NCBI GenBank assembly: GCA_013817245.1
Contig: JACDDA010000004.1
Span: 62,001-126,000 of the forward strand
Length of the DNA stretch: 64,000 nucleotides
Direction: 5' to 3'
DNA from: Gammaproteobacteria bacterium
GTDB taxonomy: Bacteria > Pseudomonadota > Gammaproteobacteria > HTCC5015
Shown: positions 1 to 6,554 of the stretch, in pieces
Layout of the letters: the number at the start of each line of letters is the position of its first letter
Position numbering within the stretch: the first letter of the stretch is position 1
Notes under the pieces: generated by a model
Told to the model about the DNA's origin: nothing
The model's input: only the letters and a program-made list of their open reading frames with translations
Databases searched by the model: none
Made by a program: the position numbers and the translations under genes

Positions 1-142
1 TAGAGACACGAGTATGGCCTACGGCGCCACCAGCATAAAATTCTGCTGCTTGAACGTTGAAAGAAAAAAGTCCTAATAAACCAACACAGAATCCCATATT
101 TAAGAAACGACTGGTTTTGGAGGTGAGAAGTATTAAATTCAT
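1..142 (-). CDS. N-terminus of a secreted/outer-membrane protein (cut by window edge)
   Basis: Only the first 47 codons lie in the window. The start is the ATG at 142-140, with AGAGG about eight bases upstream. The visible protein begins with a polar/basic stretch, then a hydrophobic core (MGFCVGLLGLFSF) ending NVQAAEF, a typical Sec signal peptide with cleavage after the Ala-Ala. The mature start, EFYAGGAVGHTRVS, resembles the first strand of small eight-stranded OmpA/opacity-type beta-barrels. That family guess is inference because nothing further is visible. One copy of the shared palindromic element (211-228) lies 68 bases upstream of the start codon, so the gene may belong to the same regulon as the stress genes that follow. 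Confidence 0.6.
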   Translation of the reverse strand, partial: MNLILLTSKTSRFLNMGFCVGLLGLFSFNVQAAEFYAGGAVGHTRVS

Positions 143-210
143 ATATAAACCTCTTAATTTGTTGTAGATAAAAATATTTCAGATTTGATCTTAACTTATT
201 GTCAATATGG

Positions 211-228
211 TTCTGTGCGGTTGCGCAC
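211..228 (-). promoter_or_regulatory. Shared palindromic element, copy 1
   Basis: The plus strand reads TTCTGTGCGGTTGCGCAC, that is GTGCG-N4-CGCAC with TTCT on one side. Read toward the minus-strand gene that starts at 142, the order is GTGCG-N4-CGCAC-AGAA, ending 68 bases before the ATG. A TTGACA hexamer (205-200, minus strand) follows directly, so the element would sit just upstream of a -35 box. The same arrangement recurs at 993-1010, 3014-3031 and 4351-4368. Confidence 0.55.
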
Positions 229-257
229 CGACTAAAGAAGTATGAAAACATATCACA

Positions 258-292
258 CAAAAAAATGCCATCTGGTGATAACCAGATGGCAT
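258..292 (-). terminator. Rho-independent terminator of the 350-856 gene
   Basis: A perfect 12-bp stem (265-276 with 281-292) closes a four-base loop. On the minus strand it is followed by a run of seven T (plus-strand A tract 258-264). It lies about 60 bases after the stop codon of the minus-strand gene 350-856. Confidence 0.85.
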
Positions 293-349
293 TGTGTTGT
301 TTAGAGCAGATCTTTGCTAAAGATTTATAAATGATAGTTGTTTAAAGAA

Positions 350-856
350 TTAACGTTGACCGCGGTCTTGTTGGTTTTGGCCTTGCCCTGGGCGCTTACC
401 TTGGTCTTGACGTTGAGCTTGACGTTCGCTTTCAGCTTGGTTGTCATCTTGATTTTCATCTTGGCTTTCATCTTGGTCAGCAGCATTAAGTTCATAACGA
501 CGTGGAGATTCTTCTTGTGAATCATTATCTACATTATTTTTTTGAAAGCTTTTATCTTGATTTTGGCCTAATTCAATATCTTGTGAAAATTTGTCATTAC
601 GATTTTTGGTTGGACGTGCGAAACCGTCTGCAAAATCATCGCTTTGATCGTCACGGGGGGTAACGTTAAAACCTTCTTGACGGTTTTTTTCCTGTTGATC
701 AAAATTTGTTTTATCGACACCAGAGTGTTGATCCCGTTTGCTAGAATCTGATTTAGAATCTTGGTTATTGTGATCCGCATTTTGGTTTTGGCTTTTGTTG
801 CTCTTATCACTACCTTTGTTATCCGTAGATGATGGATTTCTCGTGTTGTTATTCAT
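350..856 (-). CDS. Disordered, very hydrophilic N/Q/D/S/K/R-rich protein
   Basis: The protein has about 168 residues and almost no hydrophobic residues. It is dominated by Asn, Gln, Asp, Ser, Lys and Arg, with repeated short DN/DQ/QN units and a Gln/Arg/Gly-rich basic tail. There is no signal peptide, membrane segment, Cys or recognisable domain. I start it at the MNNNTRNPSS methionine (856) because GAGG lies eight bases upstream; an upstream in-frame ATG at 886 has no comparable site. Composition and setting beside yqjD-like, BON and CsbD genes recall hydrophilins or other desiccation/osmotic-stress proteins. That is inference from composition only. It has its own terminator, and no family is recognised. 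Confidence 0.7.
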   Translation of the reverse strand: MNNNTRNPSSTDNKGSDKSNKSQNQNADHNNQDSKSDSSKRDQHSGVDKTNFDQQEKNRQEGFNVTPRDDQSDDFADGFARPTKNRNDKFSQDIELGQNQDKSFQKNNVDNDSQEESPRRYELNAADQDESQDENQDDNQAESERQAQRQDQGKRPGQGQNQQDRGQR

Positions 857-992
857 GATAATTACCTCTGTTGTAAATTTAGGCACTTGGCATATGCTAA
901 GTGTGTAGGCTTAGAGTAATTATTGTAGATTCACTTGTGCGTGCGTTATGTAACTTAAACTGAAAATAAATTCATCTTGTGAGTTACATTAG

Positions 993-1010
993 GTGCGATG
1001 ACGCACAGAA
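993..1010 (+). promoter_or_regulatory. Shared palindromic element, copy 2
   Basis: The plus strand reads GTGCG-ATGA-CGCAC-AGAA, ending 67 bases before the ATG of the yqjD-like operon at 1078. It is the same arrangement as copy 1 but serves a plus-strand gene. A separate inverted pair, ATGTAACT and AGTTACAT, lies in the preceding 50 bases between the divergent genes. Confidence 0.6.
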
Positions 1011-1077
1011 GGATTGGCTCTAGGCTATTAATATGAAGCTGTAAATATTATAGTTTTTTTATTACTAGGAGATTACC

Positions 1078-1497
1078 ATGGACAATAAATCAAATACTTT
1101 TCCACATGATATAAGTTCATCAGCAAAATCTGCTGTTTCTAATGCATCTATTAGTCGTCAAGCTAATAATGTGAAACAGTCGGTAAGTTCTTTAGCCAGC
1201 AGCTCGCGTTCACGCATATCAGAAGAATTTCATAATTTTCTGGCGGATATCGAAGAGCTGATTACTCAAACCACTTCTTTATCAGGTGAAGATTTAGCGC
1301 GTGCTAAAGAAAAACTGAATGAGCGTGTAGAAATGGCACGTGAATCTTTAGACGATATGGGCGGTGTTATTGCGCAACGTGCTCGTCAAACAGCGGCAGC
1401 TACAGATAATTATGTACGTGATCAACCGTGGACTGCGATCGGTATTGGCGCTGCATTGGGCGTAATACTGGGCGTTGTTTTAGCGCGTCGTCAATAA
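1078..1497 (+). CDS. DUF883 (ElaB/YqjD-like) membrane-anchored protein
   Basis: The 139-residue protein has the DUF883 layout. A Ser/Ala-rich N-terminus is followed by a charged helical part (about 45-110, with EEFHNFLADIEELI and the ARAKEKLNERVE stretch). A C-terminal segment, WTAIGIGAALGVILGVVLARR, forms one membrane helix with the small-residue spacing typical of the family. E. coli YqjD and ElaB anchor to the inner membrane and bind ribosomes in stationary phase; that role is family knowledge and is not shown here. AGGAG lies upstream of the ATG. It is the first gene of a three-gene operon with the 1514 and 1963 genes, as in E. coli yqjD-yqjE-yqjK. Copy 2 of the palindromic element lies 67 bases upstream. 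Confidence 0.9.
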   Translation: MDNKSNTFPHDISSSAKSAVSNASISRQANNVKQSVSSLASSSRSRISEEFHNFLADIEELITQTTSLSGEDLARAKEKLNERVEMARESLDDMGGVIAQRARQTAAATDNYVRDQPWTAIGIGAALGVILGVVLARRQ

Positions 1498-1513
1498 ACT
1501 AGAGGATGCTGAT

Positions 1514-1966
1514 ATGACTTGGGTACCCCCAGTGACTAATGGAAGCCATTATGAACCATTACCCCACATACAGTCAGCTTCTAGAGGCGTAAATCCGCTG
1601 GATGCAATTCGTATATTGCGTTCAGCGGGTGGAGCCCTTATAGGGCAGATCTCTTTGTATGGGCAGCTTGCAGAAGTAGAGTGGGCAGAAGAGAAAGAGC
1701 GTCTTTTCAAAATGGGTTTAATACTCTTAGGAGGTTTAGCTTGTTTATTGTGCGCTATGCTGTTCGTAGGTGTAGTAGTTTTAATGTTAAGTTGGAATAC
1801 CGAATATCGTCTAATAGCAGGGGTTAGTTTAATCTTTGTGTATTTAGCCGGCTTAGGCGTTGCCTATAAATATTTTAATTCTTGCTTAAAAAGATCAGTG
1901 CGTGCGTTTTCGGCCACACGTGAAGAAATTGCAGCGGATATTGAAATGCTTAGGAGTAAAGTATGA
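1514..1966 (+). CDS. Phage-holin-3_6 family (YqjE-like) inner-membrane protein
   Basis: The 150-residue protein has a long cytoplasmic N-terminal part (to about 75, helical, with LYGQLAEVEWAEEKER). Two membrane helices follow, at about 75-100 and 108-130, and then a charged C-terminal helix ending in AADIEMLRSK. This is the YqjE/holin-superfamily-III layout found beside YqjD. The gene begins 16 bases after the DUF883 gene, with AGAGG upstream. Its TGA stop overlaps the next gene's start by four bases (ATGA), which indicates translational coupling. The holin name is only a family label; there is no phage context. Confidence 0.85.
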   Translation: MTWVPPVTNGSHYEPLPHIQSASRGVNPLDAIRILRSAGGALIGQISLYGQLAEVEWAEEKERLFKMGLILLGGLACLLCAMLFVGVVVLMLSWNTEYRLIAGVSLIFVYLAGLGVAYKYFNSCLKRSVRAFSATREEIAADIEMLRSKV

Positions 1967-2283
1967 CTACATTTACTAACCAATCATTGGCTGAGCAACG
2001 TAAAACTTTACGTGAACGGTTGCTCACTCAACGTCAATTAATTGCGCAGCAGATTCAAAAGCCTGCACGTACTGCTCCTGGAAATATGCGCAGTATGACT
2101 ATGCGTTTATTAACGCGTAAACCTGCATTAACCACTGGTATTGTGTCAGGGTTAAGTACATTTTTAGTGCCAGGAAAGTTATTAAAATCCGTAAGTGTCA
2201 TTATTGCCATTACAAAATTTATACAAGCCAGTAAAAGAAGTAGCTCCACATCTGATAATGCTAGCGTACAAGAAGACTATTAA
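1963..2283 (+). CDS. YqjK-like small basic protein
   Basis: The 106-residue protein is the third member of the yqjD-yqjE-yqjK-type operon and overlaps the preceding gene by four bases. The N-terminal third is basic and helical (EQRKTLRERLLTQRQLIAQQIQ). A moderately hydrophobic segment at about 57-85 could associate with the membrane. Sequence resemblance to E. coli YqjK is weak. The call rests mainly on position, size and charge pattern. A strong terminator follows directly. Confidence 0.65.
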   Translation: MTTFTNQSLAEQRKTLRERLLTQRQLIAQQIQKPARTAPGNMRSMTMRLLTRKPALTTGIVSGLSTFLVPGKLLKSVSVIIAITKFIQASKRSSSTSDNASVQEDY

Positions 2284-2288
2284 ATAAT

Positions 2289-2324
2289 ATAGCAACAGTT
2301 TTATTAAAACTGTTGCTATCTTTT
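2289..2324 (+). terminator. Terminator of the yqjD-like operon
   Basis: A perfect 14-bp stem (2289-2302 with 2306-2319) with a three-base loop is followed by CTTTT. It starts six bases after the operon's last stop codon. Confidence 0.85.
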
Positions 2325-2339
2325 CAAGCATGTATCTGG

Positions 2340-2513
2340 TTATTTATTTGGATCGTTAAAACGGTTTAAGCGGCTGCTTTTTAAAACAATCAAACCTAAA
2401 ATAATAGCTGCAACTGCAATCAACCATTCAGTCGGAATATTAAGTAATGTGCCTGCGTAAATTAACCCGCTTATAAAAATGAGCGCGCCAATAATATATA
2501 AGTAATATGGCAT
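2340..2513 (-). CDS. 57-residue two-helix membrane protein
   Basis: This short gene reads MPYYLYIIGALIFISGLIYA at its start, then a short polar turn (NIPTEW), a second hydrophobic helix (LIAVAAIILGLIVL) and a basic tail ending RFNDPNK. AGG lies eight bases before the ATG at 2513. The two-helix hairpin with the charged C-terminus facing the cytoplasm resembles many unnamed stress-induced small membrane proteins. I do not recognise a named family. It lies between the yqjK-like operon and the BON lipoprotein gene, on the same strand as the latter and separated from it by a terminator (2556-2586). Confidence 0.7.
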   Translation of the reverse strand: MPYYLYIIGALIFISGLIYAGTLLNIPTEWLIAVAAIILGLIVLKSSRLNRFNDPNK

Positions 2514-2555
2514 GTGTTTACCTATCTGGAATATGTGGCTATGAAAACGAGATAA

Positions 2556-2586
2556 AATAAGGCAGGAAATATTTTCCTGCCTTATT
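2556..2586 (-). terminator. Terminator of the BON lipoprotein gene
   Basis: A perfect 14-bp stem (2556-2569 with 2573-2586) has a three-base loop. The minus-strand 3' arm ends in TTATT, then TTATC. It lies ten bases beyond the stop of gene 2597-2944. Confidence 0.75.
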
Positions 2587-2596
2587 AACGAGCGCT

Positions 2597-2944
2597 TTAC
2601 TTAGTGACAGGCTTGTGGATCAAGTCACTTTTAACATCTTTAACGCCTTTAACATTCTTTGCGACTTGAACGGCTTTATCTATTTGCCATTTTGAATCAA
2701 CAAAACCTGCTAATTGCACATTGCCATTAAAAGTAGTGACGCTAATGTCAAAAGAATTAACATCTTTTTCAGCTAATAAAGCGCTTTTGACTTTTGCAGT
2801 AATGCCCACATCAGTCATAACTTCGCCATTTTTTTGATCATTTTCGGCATTATTTTTGTCATATTTAGAAGTGTTCGTGCAAGCACTCAATAAACCGACG
2901 CTGCTAATAATGAAAATGCCAGCTAATAATTTATTAATCTTCAT
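2597..2944 (-). CDS. Single BON-domain lipoprotein (OsmY-like)
   Basis: The 115-residue protein has a lipoprotein signal peptide with lipobox LLSAC (Cys22). An Asn/Asp/Lys-rich linker follows, then one BON domain (about 46-112) with the usual hallmarks: ITAKVKSALLAEK, a VTTFNGNVQLAGFVDS core and a VAKNVKGVKDVKSDL helix. BON domains of the OsmY/YraP group sit in the periplasm or outer-membrane inner leaflet and are thought to bind phospholipid. A GTTCG-N4-CGAAC-AGAA element (3014-3031) ends 69 bases upstream of the ATG. A second palindrome (2971-2985) lies closer to the start. This is a single-gene unit with its own terminator. Confidence 0.9.
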   Translation of the reverse strand: MKINKLLAGIFIISSVGLLSACTNTSKYDKNNAENDQKNGEVMTDVGITAKVKSALLAEKDVNSFDISVTTFNGNVQLAGFVDSKWQIDKAVQVAKNVKGVKDVKSDLIHKPVTK

Positions 2945-2970
2945 AATTTTATTTCCTTAGGTTTTTAAAA

Positions 2971-2985
2971 TATGCGGATCGCATA
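2971..2985. promoter_or_regulatory. Perfect palindrome TATGCG-GAT-CGCATA upstream of BON lipoprotein gene
   Basis: A 15-bp perfect dyad begins 26 bases upstream of the ATG at 2944. It lies between the start codon and the upstream 18-bp element. Its TGCG/CGCA half-sites resemble the GTGCG/CGCAC core of the shared element, so it may be a second operator or an untranslated-leader hairpin. Confidence 0.45.
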
Positions 2986-3013
2986 CCCTAGTATTGAATA
3001 CCCCCTTATAACA

Positions 3014-3031
3014 TTCTGTTCGATATCGAAC
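3014..3031 (-). promoter_or_regulatory. Shared palindromic element, copy 3 (GTTCG variant)
   Basis: The plus strand reads TTCTGTTCGATATCGAAC, so the dyad is GTTCG-ATAT-CGAAC, with AGAA on the gene-proximal side. The base change is symmetrical in both half-sites, as expected if a dimeric protein constrains them. The distance to the ATG at 2944 is 69 bases, against 67 and 68 for copies 2 and 1. Confidence 0.55.
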
Positions 3032-3074
3032 ATATGATTTAAGGTCAGTATTTTAATGGCGCTGCTAGCTCTTT

Positions 3075-3926
3075 CTATTTATTGGAGGTGAGGTTATTCA
3101 ATTGTACGCTTTTCACACCTTGTACATTTTTGGTCAATTCTATGGCTAACGCACGTTCTGCGCCGCTATCCAGTGTGCCGGTAAGGGTAACCACTGCCTG
3201 GTCTGTAGTAACCGTTATGTTACTGCTATTGATATTACTGGAATATAACAGGGTAGATATTACTTTGGCAGTAATCCATCCGTCGTTAACGTTATATTTA
3301 ACTTCAGTGGCAGCAGCTTCAAGTTTATTAGTAAAGGAATTGCTACCGATTAGCAATTGATTATTAACGGAGATAACACCCTTCGTGTTTTTAGCCAAAT
3401 TTTCAGCAAGGGTTTTGGCTTCAGCGCTGTTGGCCCGACCACGTAAAGTAACTTTTCCGAATAAGGTGTCTACATTGATTTCTGTGCTATCCGTATATCG
3501 ACTCCAAATGAGTTTGGATTTTATAGTAGTTGTGATAGTAGTATCGTCAATGATTTGACCATAACTCCGCTCTGATGGATTGAGCGCAGGTTTGTAGTTC
3601 TCTTGAACCATGAGTCTATTGTCGACGGTTCTGATGCCTTTTACCCCTAAGGCTATTTGTTCTGCTAAGTCTTTATTAATGTCTTCATTAACTATGCCCG
3701 TTATAGTGGCTTTGCCATCCCGAACAAACACTTTTATATCTTGTGTGTGTAAATAAGGATTTAATGCATAGGTTGTCCAAATTTGGCTTTCTTGACGTGC
3801 ATCAATCACCTCTTGACTCATTTTATTTTCAGCAATGGAGGTGCTGCTTATGGCCATTAGGAACAAGACGCTAATAGACACGCTACAAGCTATTATTAAT
3901 TTTCGAAATGTATTATAGAAATACAT
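3075..3926 (-). CDS. Periplasmic protein with three BON domains
   Basis: The 283-residue protein has a Sec signal peptide (hydrophobic core ACSVSISVLFLMAISST, cleavage near SIAEN). Three BON domains follow, at about 38-108, 123-193 and 210-280. Each has the VFVRDGKATITGIV / VDTLFGKVTLRGRA / VTTDQAVVTLTGTL strand pair and a helix ending in VKGI.TV or similar. Proteins with two or three BON repeats are common periplasmic stress proteins of the OsmY type. I saw no copy of the 18-bp element upstream, unlike the single-BON gene. GGAG lies upstream of the ATG. Two tandem BON genes on the same strand suggest a local family expansion. Confidence 0.9.
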   Translation of the reverse strand: MYFYNTFRKLIIACSVSISVLFLMAISSTSIAENKMSQEVIDARQESQIWTTYALNPYLHTQDIKVFVRDGKATITGIVNEDINKDLAEQIALGVKGIRTVDNRLMVQENYKPALNPSERSYGQIIDDTTITTTIKSKLIWSRYTDSTEINVDTLFGKVTLRGRANSAEAKTLAENLAKNTKGVISVNNQLLIGSNSFTNKLEAAATEVKYNVNDGWITAKVISTLLYSSNINSSNITVTTDQAVVTLTGTLDSGAERALAIELTKNVQGVKSVQLNNLTSNK

Positions 3927-4002
3927 AGCTTCTCCTTGATATAAATATTTTGTGTTATTAATTCAAAGCGCTTATATAAATAATTTAAAATCGAAAAATA
4001 GG

Positions 4003-4037
4003 AAAAACCTACTGCTTGCAAGGCAAGCAGTAGGTTT
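4003..4037 (-). terminator. Terminator of the CsbD gene
   Basis: A perfect 15-bp stem (4005-4019 with 4023-4037) has a three-base loop, followed on the minus strand by TTTTTCC. It lies 12 bases beyond the CsbD stop codon. Confidence 0.8.
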
Positions 4038-4048
4038 AGGACGTAATT

Positions 4049-4261
4049 TTAATATTGATTTTTTTTAAAGAAATCTTCGACTTGTTTTTCTGCATCTTCA
4101 CGTGATAAGGCATAACGTTCTTGAACTAGACCAGCCAGTTTTTGACCATTGCCTTCAATTTGCAATAACTCATCATCCGTTAACTTGCCCCAAGCAACTT
4201 TCGCATCGCCTGCATATTGCTTCCATTTTGCTTTTACTTGATCGCCATTTAAAATATTCAT
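4049..4261 (-). CDS. CsbD family stress protein
   Basis: The 70-residue CsbD-like protein begins MNILNGDQVKAKWKQYAGDA, with the diagnostic W-K-Q..G..K..WGKLTDDEL pattern and a C-terminal helix ending EDFFKKNQY. Members of the family are abundant general-stress proteins of unknown activity. The start at 4261 is chosen because GGAG lies about nine bases upstream. An in-frame ATG at 4375 would add 38 residues with no family resemblance and would run through the regulatory element. The leader contains a perfect CTCGCT-CCAC-AGCGAG hairpin (4298-4313). Copy 4 of the palindromic element is 89 bases upstream of the start. Confidence 0.92.
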   Translation of the reverse strand: MNILNGDQVKAKWKQYAGDAKVAWGKLTDDELLQIEGNGQKLAGLVQERYALSREDAEKQVEDFFKKNQY

Positions 4262-4350
4262 AATTAGATCTCCAGGTTGAAAGTGTTTAAATGGTTGCTC
4301 GCTCCACAGCGAGTTTCCATGAAACCATATTTGCGATTTTGGTGAAATTT

Positions 4351-4368
4351 TTCTGTGCGATGTCGCAC
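4351..4368 (-). promoter_or_regulatory. Shared palindromic element, copy 4
   Basis: The plus strand reads TTCTGTGCG-ATGT-CGCAC, which is GTGCG-N4-CGCAC-AGAA toward the CsbD gene. The gap to the CsbD ATG is 89 bases, longer than in copies 1-3. The extra length could be accounted for by the leader hairpin. Confidence 0.55.
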
Positions 4369-4430
4369 GTATCACTGGGGAGAAGATTTTTTTAATAGAA
4401 CGAACAAATATAAGAAGTAAAACGGGGAGG

Positions 4431-4462
4431 CAGGCTGATATAGAAAACTATATACCAGCCTG
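4431..4462 (-). terminator. Hairpin after the small membrane protein gene, possible terminator
   Basis: CAGGCTG (4431-4437) pairs with CAGCCTG (4456-4462), and ATATAG pairs with CTATAT around an AAAA loop. It lies just beyond the stop of gene 4474-4620. No strong T run follows on the minus strand, so termination is only probable. Confidence 0.5.
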
Positions 4463-4473
4463 ATTATTATCAA

Positions 4474-4620
4474 TTAAAGTTTACGGCCTCGAATTAAGCG
4501 AATCAACACGATCACGATGGCGATAACCAATAAAATATGAATAAAACCACCAATGGTATGAGAAGACACTAGGCCTAACACCCATAAAATGAGCAAGACA
4601 ACGGCAATAATTTCAAGCAT
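4474..4620 (-). CDS. Lmo0937-type small membrane protein
   Basis: The 48-residue protein begins MLEIIAVVLLILWVLGLVSS, continues HTIGGFIHILLVIAIVIVLI and ends RLIRGRKL. This is the recognisable pattern of the Lmo0937 family: a hydrophobic N-terminal helix, a G-x-x-I-H-x-L-L-V motif in the second helix and a basic tail. GAGG lies eight to ten bases before the ATG. The family is widespread next to stress genes such as csbD, and its function is unknown. Here it sits between csbD and a cupin gene, on the same strand. Confidence 0.85.
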   Translation of the reverse strand: MLEIIAVVLLILWVLGLVSSHTIGGFIHILLVIAIVIVLIRLIRGRKL

Positions 4621-4665
4621 GTTAAAAACCTCAAATATCAATTAATAGGACGCGGACGGCGCATG

Positions 4666-5133
4666 TTAATCGTTTTGAGGGTTATAGTTAAACCAATTTA
4701 CGATAGCAGGCATATTTTTCTCGAAATTTCCGGGAATCGAAAAATTTAAAACGCCGGCGCGCGCAGCGCTTCGATTTTCAAAGTCGTGGGGCACACCGCC
4801 CGGCGCTAAGACAAAAGCGCCTTTGGGTGCTTCCACCCATTCACCGTTAATGAAAATTGACATAATGCCTTCCAGAACATAAAAAACGTCATCCTCATTT
4901 TCGTGTGAATGGATACCGGGACCTTTCGTATAGGGCTCTAGCCACCATTCGGAAATCGAGTATTTGCCATTTGTTTCAACATCGTCGGCTTTAAACACAC
5001 TGCTTAAATTGCCCATCGAATAATGGCGACCTTCATTGGGTTGCAGGATGACAATTTGTGCGGTTTTTTTGCTCATACCATTACCGATTACTGAGAAATT
5101 ATATTGTGGGAAATTATAGTTTAAGTTTTGCAT
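4666..5133 (-). CDS. Cupin-domain protein
   Basis: The protein has up to 155 residues and one cupin fold at about 55-145. Motif 1 reads PGIHSHENEDDVFYVLEG, giving the H-x-H...E metal-binding set. Motif 2 reads APGGVPHDFENRS and supplies the second-motif His. The family commonly includes single-domain dioxygenases, isomerases or sugar-binding proteins, and the substrate cannot be read. The start is uncertain: the ATG at 5133 lacks a clear ribosome site, and an internal Met (MSKKTAQ, position 20) is an alternative. It is followed by the DUF4136 remnant and a DapA-like gene on the same strand. Confidence 0.8.
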   Translation of the reverse strand: MQNLNYNFPQYNFSVIGNGMSKKTAQIVILQPNEGRHYSMGNLSSVFKADDVETNGKYSISEWWLEPYTKGPGIHSHENEDDVFYVLEGIMSIFINGEWVEAPKGAFVLAPGGVPHDFENRSAARAGVLNFSIPGNFEKNMPAIVNWFNYNPQND

Positions 5134-5314
5134 GCACGAGGGTAGCTGTCTATCCCTACATTCCCAATGCGGCTTGGTAAGGGTCTATTTTCAAGAAGAG
5201 CCATAAATAGAGAGGGTTTTTAAATATCAGTAATTCCAATAACTACTATCGGAAATTGTGATTAACAAGAGAGCAGAGGCTTCTTATTATTGTAAACAAG
5301 GACAAAAGTTAGTT

Positions 5315-5442
5315 TTATTTTTCAGGGGGATATTTCTTAAAAATCTCTGCCATAGCTTTATTAATATGTTTAGTTATTTCTTCCAGATTTTCATCCGTAC
5401 TTTCATCGGTATTGGGACTATCGACCACCGTTGGAATTTGAG
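5315..5442 (-). pseudogene. 3' remnant of a second DUF4136 lipoprotein gene
   Basis: The minus strand in one frame ends DENLEEITKHINKAMAEIFK, then KYPPEK and a stop. This closely parallels the C-terminus of the intact DUF4136 protein at 6761-7306 (ESPEEITKLINQSVADIFKK, then YPPKK). A little further upstream the match continues only in another frame (an LKFQRW stretch against LKWRGN), so at least one frameshift is present. No start or N-terminal half can be found before the neighbouring genes. I read it as the decayed tail of a duplicated gene. It covers most of the gap between the cupin and the DapA-like gene. Confidence 0.65.
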
Positions 5443-5495
5443 AAAAGAAGCGCTAACGAGGTGCTCGTTTTATCTCGGTAACATCACGAGTAAGA

Positions 5496-6554
5496 TCAAA
5501 TGCCATTGGAGTTCATAGAAGAGGCCACAGGAGTGTGATCCATTTTAGAATAAATTGAACGGCCCATATAAAACTCTTCTGTATTTTGCCGGGGGACAAT
5601 ACCAATCATGTTAAATGCCATATTGGTTGCCTGCATTTCAAAATCATGTACTTTCATAGCCGGCTGGCGGGTAAGCCCACCGTTACCACCTACACACCAT
5701 TGATAATACTTTTGTTGATGAAAGTTGTAGGTTCCCGACATAACTGTCTTATTGAATTGTTCTTCAAAGATTACTCTTGCCGGCGTTAGCTTCCAGTAAA
5801 TTTCCATTGCTTCATTAAATTTTCCATCTAATAGCAACTTAAAATATTGGGTAAGGAATGGTTTTTCAGGCGATTGGAATACTTCATAACATCCTGCACC
5901 CATCCATTGCATTTTAAATCCTGCTGTTAGAAGAGGCGCATAGCGTTCTACCGGGCATCCTACAAGAATTTTGTCGCCTACCAAGGCATGACATTGCGCA
6001 AATAACCCCAGTTCACCCACTTTAATCGCAACTACATTTTCCAGATCAGCCACTTTTTCCAATATTTCTAACGGAAATCCGCTGGGATGAAATTTAGAAA
6101 AATGAAAATGGGGAGATGGATAAATGATTACATGCATATTTGTAGCATCGCAAAATCTTTTAGTTTGCTCATAAACTTCGGCTGCGGAGTGGGGATAAAA
6201 CGAAGGTGGATATCCAAGCAAAATCCCGTTTACACCTGATTTTTCAGCATGTTCCATGAGTTCCATGTTGTCTTCAAACGAATCAAGGATCAATGAAACA
6301 GAAACCAGAATTTTCCCTTTGGCTTCATCAGCTGCAATTTCAACGAAACGCTTGGTCTCGCTTAAGGAAAGTCCTGTTTCAGTTGCGCACATGGCTGAAA
6401 AAAAGCCGTGTTTTATGCTTTGTCTTACATCCAATCGTATTCCATCTTCATCAAGATTTTTCATATCCTTGGTGAAAGAGGGGAAAAGGGTATTTTCAAC
6501 ACCTTTTAAATGCTCTTTTGCCCATTCTTTTAATTCTGATTTTTTTCTGTTCAT
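5496..6554 (-). CDS. Dihydrodipicolinate synthase family aldolase
   Basis: The 352-residue protein has a DapA/N-acetylneuraminate-lyase type TIM barrel. The Schiff-base lysine is Lys178 (VVAIKVGE) and the conserved tyrosine is Tyr145 (HVIIYPSP). The motif that usually reads GTTGE appears as ATETGLSLSE near residue 57. The barrel is preceded by an N-terminal helix (KEWAKEHLKG) and followed by a longer C-terminal part than the 290-residue DapA standard. These features suggest a pyruvate- or other 2-oxo-acid aldolase/dehydratase rather than lysine-biosynthetic DapA. The substrate is unknown. AGG precedes the ATG. It stands alone between the DUF4136 remnant and the intact DUF4136 gene. Confidence 0.85.
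   Translation of the reverse strand: MNRKKSELKEWAKEHLKGVENTLFPSFTKDMKNLDEDGIRLDVRQSIKHGFFSAMCATETGLSLSETKRFVEIAADEAKGKILVSVSLILDSFEDNMELMEHAEKSGVNGILLGYPPSFYPHSAAEVYEQTKRFCDATNMHVIIYPSPHFHFSKFHPSGFPLEILEKVADLENVVAIKVGELGLFAQCHALVGDKILVGCPVERYAPLLTAGFKMQWMGAGCYEVFQSPEKPFLTQYFKLLLDGKFNEAMEIYWKLTPARVIFEEQFNKTVMSGTYNFHQQKYYQWCVGGNGGLTRQPAMKVHDFEMQATNMAFNMIGIVPRQNTEEFYMGRSIYSKMDHTPVASSMNSNGI

Noticed and set aside
338-525. Hydrophobic 60-codon plus-strand frame and a basic minus-strand frame inside 350-856
   Set aside because: They arise from the repetitive composition of the disordered-protein gene read in other frames. Neither has a ribosome site.
1514-1966. Prophage holin
   Set aside because: The holin label is a superfamily name. 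The gene lies in a yqjD-yqjE-type operon without phage genes.
5258-5518. An 86-codon plus-strand frame
   Set aside because: It lacks a convincing start and has no recognisable domain. The opposite strand carries the DUF4136 remnant and the 3' end of the DapA-like gene.
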